A DNA stretch of 64,000 nt from Nageia nagi (lineage: Eukaryota; Pinophyta). The notes below the pieces were generated by a model. It ran no database searches, had not been told where the DNA came from, and saw only the letters and a program-made list of their open reading frames with translations. This document shows, in pieces, positions 59,511-64,000 of this stretch. The position numbers and the translations under genes are program-made. Position 1 is the stretch's first letter, and every line of letters begins with the position of its first letter. The stretch covers positions 138,756,001-138,820,000 of the forward strand of contig JBITNC010000001.1 in NCBI GenBank assembly GCA_050084985.1, given 5' to 3'.

Positions 59511-61105
59511 CAAACATTGAACATATCAATTCTATTTTTTATCTTTTGGATTTATATTTGGGAGAAAATAATTAAATGCACAAATAGCCTACATGCATAC
59601 TTACCTTTTTGGTATGACTATCTTTTTCTAGCTTTTTGGTATATTAAATTAATATTTTTAATATGAGTGGTATGAATTGTGCATTTTAATCTTTTTAATT
59701 TTCCTAAATTGTTTTATCTAGTCAAGTGTTTAAGCAAGGTAGGTAGGTAATCATATTAGGCAATCTAGGGTTAAGTAACAACTTGGTACTTAAAGTGGTC
59801 TTCTTAGTGCAATGGGGCTCAAGAATGCCATTTAGAACTATCTTGGTGATGAAATTCAAGTATAGCCCCCTTCTTCATAATTATTTGATGGAAATTAATG
59901 ATTTATAACCTATAAACCTGATATTCATCTCTAAGTTTTGGCTCTAAGGCTTATAATATCTTATTGGGGGAACACAAGAGAATAAGAGTCAATGGTTGGT
60001 AATGACCTCCAACTCATTGATTTACATTTTAATAGGTCTCATGATCATGAATTTAACTAATGTAAAAGTACTCATGGATGCAAATTTTTACCCTCCTGAC
60101 CATACATATCCATTAATTAATTTTTTTAATTTGATTCAAATAGTATTTTAAATAGTGTGCAAGTTGATCTAAATAATCCACAAGGTTCATTTCCTTTTAA
60201 TGAGGTTCATTAAGCAAAATAAATATTTAGATGCAATTTATTACCTCTTCTTATGAGTCACAATCTCATTTGATCACCTTTCAGTGTGGTAAGGTTAGAT
60301 AAGTAAGAAGTTGTAAATGTGAGTTAATTTCTTTTAGTGCGAAGTTCATTTCAGTGTGGTAAGGTAGACATGTAAGAGTATAAATGTGTGAAAAGTAACC
60401 ACCATTTCATTAACTGATTTAATGTATCCTAATATACCTTAAACATGATTCATTCACCTTAAATTTGTTTAAAATTTAATGATGATTAATGGCCTCTTCC
60501 AAGTATAGAATTAAGTGTAGATTCATTTACGAACTTAATGTGATAAAGCCAAAAAAAGCAAAAGTTCATTTACCCTTTTCCTTATCAAATCCATTCTGGT
60601 CACCTTAGATCATTTTTCAACATAAAGGAAGAGGATAAGTGTTCAAAATATAAAAATATTAAGTGAATTAGTTTGTTTGTTTGTATGATTCCTCCTAAAA
60701 AAACAAGTAAATAAACTTTTGAAACTTTAAATAATAAAAATAATGCATTTGCCTATTGATGTTAAATACCTCTCCTACATGCACTATGAGTACAATGATC
60801 ATAAACAAGATGTTGGTTTTTTATTCTTGAATTTAGTTCCTAAGCTACACTTGTGATATTGATGAGAATAAAATTTTGTACTTCTATCTTAAATTGCTAG
60901 CCTTTAACCTAGTCATTGGCATCTAATGTCTAGCCATTATCATCTGATATCCAATTGCTAACAATTCTACAATTCAATCTTGTAAAAATATAGAACACAC
61001 AAAATTAAGTTAGCTTAACTACCACATGATATAAATCACAAAAAATAAATGTAAAGATATGGAAAAACCCCTATGTTTCATCACTAATTTTATTTGCATG
61101 CAAGA
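59511..61105 (-). other. El2 5' leader
   Basis: Untranslated leader, no gene. Matches El1 44570-44830 just upstream of gag (CTTTTTAATTTTCCTA, CTAGTCAAGTGTT, AAGCAAGGTAGGT) and carries TTTCAGTGTGGTAAGG twice (about 60280 and 60350), the counterpart of El1's CCTCCAATGGAGTGGTAAG repeats. Confidence 0.6.
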
Positions 61106-61124
61106 GGCCCTCCTTCTAGTGCCA
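61106..61124 (-). promoter_or_regulatory. El2 primer-binding site
   Basis: The minus strand reads TGGCACTAGAAGGAGGGCC, starting with the TGG expected to pair with a tRNA CCA end. It is nearly identical to El1's site at 46462-46480, placing both elements in one family. Confidence 0.8.
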
Positions 61125-61126
61125 AA

Positions 61127-62033
61127 ATATCGTACTAAAAAAGTAACCATGTTAGCAACCAAGACAAGACATGTTACAACCAACATTTTCTTTATTACTT
61201 ATGAATAGACCTCAATGATATAATGAAAAATATATTTTGATTTATTTCCTTACAAAAGGGATTTTTACAAAATAATATTTATTTATAGAGTTATTGGTGA
61301 TCCTTTTTAGTCATTCAAAAACTATCCCTAGTCATTGGTGTTTGATGCCAATCATTAGCATTTTAACAATAATGTTTGCAAGCTCTAAAAATTATATAAA
61401 AGAACCTAAAAAAAACTTGATTTTTCTTCTCTAGTTCAATGTGATTGTCTCTAATCAGTTTTTGTACTTCACATCTATGGACCTTGCACACACATGAGCA
61501 GAAAAGATATCAAATATGCCTACCTATATCTTGAAAATAAGCATAATAATAAACATAAACAAGAATATAAAAACATGCTATAATAATGCACTTAACTATG
61601 AAAACTTGGATGTGTTTTGATAGAGTAACTTTGCATTGAAATTGGGTCCCTTTTTTTCATTATAGAAGGTTTTATTTATAGATTTTGAAAACATGCAAAG
61701 TTTCTAATCTTAAGATAAAAATATGGATAGTAAAGCCTATCTAGCTTTTTCATGCTTGTGATCCAAAGCTAATATACATGGGATAGATGATGAGTCATTC
61801 ATTATCACATGCTTTCTTCTTAAGATGCTTAGAAGTTACCACTTTATTTTTCTTTTAGTAATTACAAAGTCGTTAGCATCTAAATATCAAACATTGACAT
61901 CTAGGATGAATCATCAAACAATTGATATTATACATTGGTGATTTCTAGAATATTGTAAACTTGTAATATTTATTTTAATATCTTCTATTCTTTTTTTTTC
62001 TATTGAAAGAAGGTTCATTTTTTGGTGTCTACA
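61127..62033 (-). repeat. El2 5' LTR (about 907 bp)
   Basis: In minus orientation it begins TGTAGACACC at 62033, has TATA box ATCTATAAATAAAACC at about 61670-61686 and an ACACACATG block (61488), and ends next to the primer site at a boundary without a clear CA. No purine tract precedes it, so it is a 5' LTR. It contains GTCATTGGTGTTTGATGCCAAT-type repeats shared with El1 46200-46330. Confidence 0.75.
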
Positions 62034-63354
62034 AATGGAATGATGGTATGTAGGTTGAAAGGGGTACACTTATAGTCCATTGCAAACATATCTTCATGAA
62101 CATAACTATCATTTTTAACCCATTAGAACCATGTATCCTCACATCAAATGATCTTCATTACCAACCATTATAAGCATATAATCTCTCTATAAGATTGGCT
62201 TATGTTGCAAACCATTGCAAGAAGATCATTATTAATAGAAGTAACCTATGTTACAACCCATTGTAAGCAAGCTGCAACATCTTAACACTTATTCATATCT
62301 CTCCTAAAAAAATATATTACTATATATCCAAGGAAATGAATGTAAAAGAATATAAATTTTTTAATTTTCATACCAAAATATATCCATTCATCCAACCATA
62401 AATGTGCACTAGATTTAACTAATAACATATGTCATAAGAGGTGTTTAAATATGAAAAAGAGAAATTTAAGTCCATCAAAATAAGGTAAACACTACATATT
62501 TCTATGAATCATCACCCCCCAACTTAAACAGAGTGAATGTCTTCATGCACAATGAATATTCTTATGGTCAACTTATTTGCTAAAATCAATGGGTCTTGGA
62601 TCTATCCTAACCCCATTCATATAATATACATTATGCATGGTTTTACTTATCCATCCTCTCTAATATCTACAATAGTAGGGCCTCCACCTAAATAAAATGA
62701 GTTATATGGATCCAAAATTATGGCTTATGGTACTTAGCCTCAATTCATTCAAACTCTTCATCATATTGTAACTCTAATTTATATAATAAAAAATTCTTGA
62801 TTTCTTTCATAAAGTTTGGTTATACAATAGACTCTCTTCTTCTCAAAACTAGGTTATAAACTAAAATATATCTATTAAACCAATAGTGTATTTTGAAACA
62901 TATACATAGAACATAATATGCACTTTTTTAAGTACCTCCACCCTTATCTCTCAAATTGTTTCCCTACACTTATGACCATTAGCCTACTTGTTAAGTTCTT
63001 GTATGATCAGATCAAGATGTGTGTACTCTCCTCTCAATATTAAAGCCTCTTTCCTTTGTTTCTCTTAATACACTATAGAATTCTATCAATAATGGATGAT
63101 ATCCTTAAATTGGAGGCAAAGGATCTTATTTGTATATCACTAACCCAAGGTTAAGGTTTATAATTGGTTTGTAGGGAAGAAAGTAGTTATGCAAGAAGAA
63201 TTCAAGCATGAAATCTTGTTGGGTGATAGAAATAGCATGGTTTGGAAAATTCTTTATGGTATTAATTTGGCATTTTTACCAATAAATTTTTTTAGAAATT
63301 TTAAAGAAGAAGAACTATTACTTTAGTATTAGGTTCTAAACAAGAGAAGGGAGT
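62034..63354. other. Flank with degenerate short repeats and a possible coding remnant
   Basis: About 62070-62270 holds four loosely repeated ACCCATTGYAAGC-like blocks (CCATTGCAAAC, ACCATTATAAGC, ACCATTGCAAG, CCCATTGTAAGC). About 62640-62830 on minus reads coding-like (KEIKNFLLYKLELQYDEEFE), but the family is unknown. No complete gene. Confidence 0.4.
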
Positions 63355-64000
63355 CTACATCTTGTAACTTGAGTGATTAACTATTCTATTTTTGTTATCT
63401 TTTCTATTGCATAACCCATTTCTTATTTTAAAAAGGCTCATATTATCTTTATTAGAGACATTCCATTCTTTAGTTTGACACAAATCATATTTAAATCTCT
63501 TCATATTATTTGAAAAGGATAAAAATTTATGTTGCATTTTACCAAATGTATGTTCCCTAAGAAAAATCAACCTAACAAACTCTGAGATAACATAAGTCAC
63601 TAGAACTACCCATACCTTGGTGTCAATGTGAGGTAGTACTTTCTTGATAACCTCAAAAACTCTTACCATTGGGTCAATAAATTCTTCATGCTTTATCATC
63701 ATTTTGTTTTATTTTAATTATTTATTTCTCTTTCTCCTTGGTAAAGTGAGTAGGCTTATTGGTGGGCTTTCTTGAATACACTCCAAATTTAAAAGTGTAT
63801 AATATCAATTCCTATATTATTGTTTTACCACATTAAAATTAGACTTAATCCATGTTGGAATGCATTTATACATCTTCTTCTTACAATTCTACATTATCCA
63901 CTTGCATTTTCTCATAGGCTTGCAAAAAATCTTTGAAGGTTGCATAGGGTGCCTTTATTTCAACCAATTTCACTAGAGCTTAGTTTAGTTCATATTTTAG
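63355..64000 (-). pseudogene. Unrecognised coding-like region at window end
   Basis: A 115-codon frame at 63355-63702 begins MMIKHEEFIDPMVRVFEVIK and includes REHTFGKMQHKFLSF. Upstream on the same strand, interrupted by stops, KLVEIKAPYATFKDFLQAYE (about 63880-63965) also looks coding. Composition resembles the structural protein of a transposon more than a host gene, but I recognise no domain. The region continues beyond the window. Confidence 0.35.

Noticed and set aside
62034-62300. Regular satellite array
   Set aside because: The CCATTGYAAGC-like blocks are too few and unevenly spaced to call a satellite.

Overview
This window is plant nuclear DNA: AT-rich, transposon-dominated, with one GC-richer single-exon gene. 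The plant-specific BYPASS1 and U-box/ARM families, Ty3/gypsy elements of the Tat and chromovirus lineages, a plant mobile domain (PMD) and a plant-type LINE all point that way. The scarcity of genes and the depth of repeat decay suggest a large, repeat-bloated genome, perhaps a gymnosperm; that last step is inference. I saw no tRNA, rRNA or CRISPR array, and no bacterial-style operons. Two runs of exactly 100 N (21115-21214 and 32785-32884) look like scaffold gaps of unknown true length.

Layout. 1-840 holds the end of a dispersed repeat that runs into a minus-strand U-box/ARM E3-ligase pseudogene (839-1905). 2800-3768 (minus) is the only gene that looks intact, a BYPASS1-like protein. 6700-8060 (minus) is a dead LINE reverse transcriptase. 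8080-14975 holds two direct copies (A, B) of a dispersed repeat of about 3.3 kb; copy A is split by a foldback/minisatellite element. An inverted copy C lies at 21420-25140, and a short foldback copy D at 26570-27460. Copies E (window start) and C both carry the tail of the same U-box gene. 17480-20900 (minus) is the pol of a decayed chromovirus, with a possible LTR and tRNA-iMet-type primer site at 25239-26384.

27455-62033 is dominated by related Tat-lineage Ty3/gypsy elements, all with their sense strand on minus. El0 has a 3' LTR and an antisense PMD pseudogene (27455-32400). El1 has an antisense PMD, integrase, archaeal-type RNase H, RT/RNase H, protease, gag, leader, primer-binding site and 5' LTR (32885-47331). 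El2 has the same order at 50020-62033 and is interrupted in its RT/RNase H by a 2.03-kb nested element carrying terminal inverted repeats, foldback arms and a 21-bp minisatellite.

How the parts work together. In El1 and El2 the gag, protease, RT, two RNases H and integrase would have formed one retrotransposition machine driven from the LTR TATA boxes. All have stops or frameshifts and none looks able to move by itself. The PMD reading frame lies antisense between pol and the 3' LTR. Many of its stop codons are what C-to-T and G-to-A change would produce, consistent with silencing by methylation followed by deamination.
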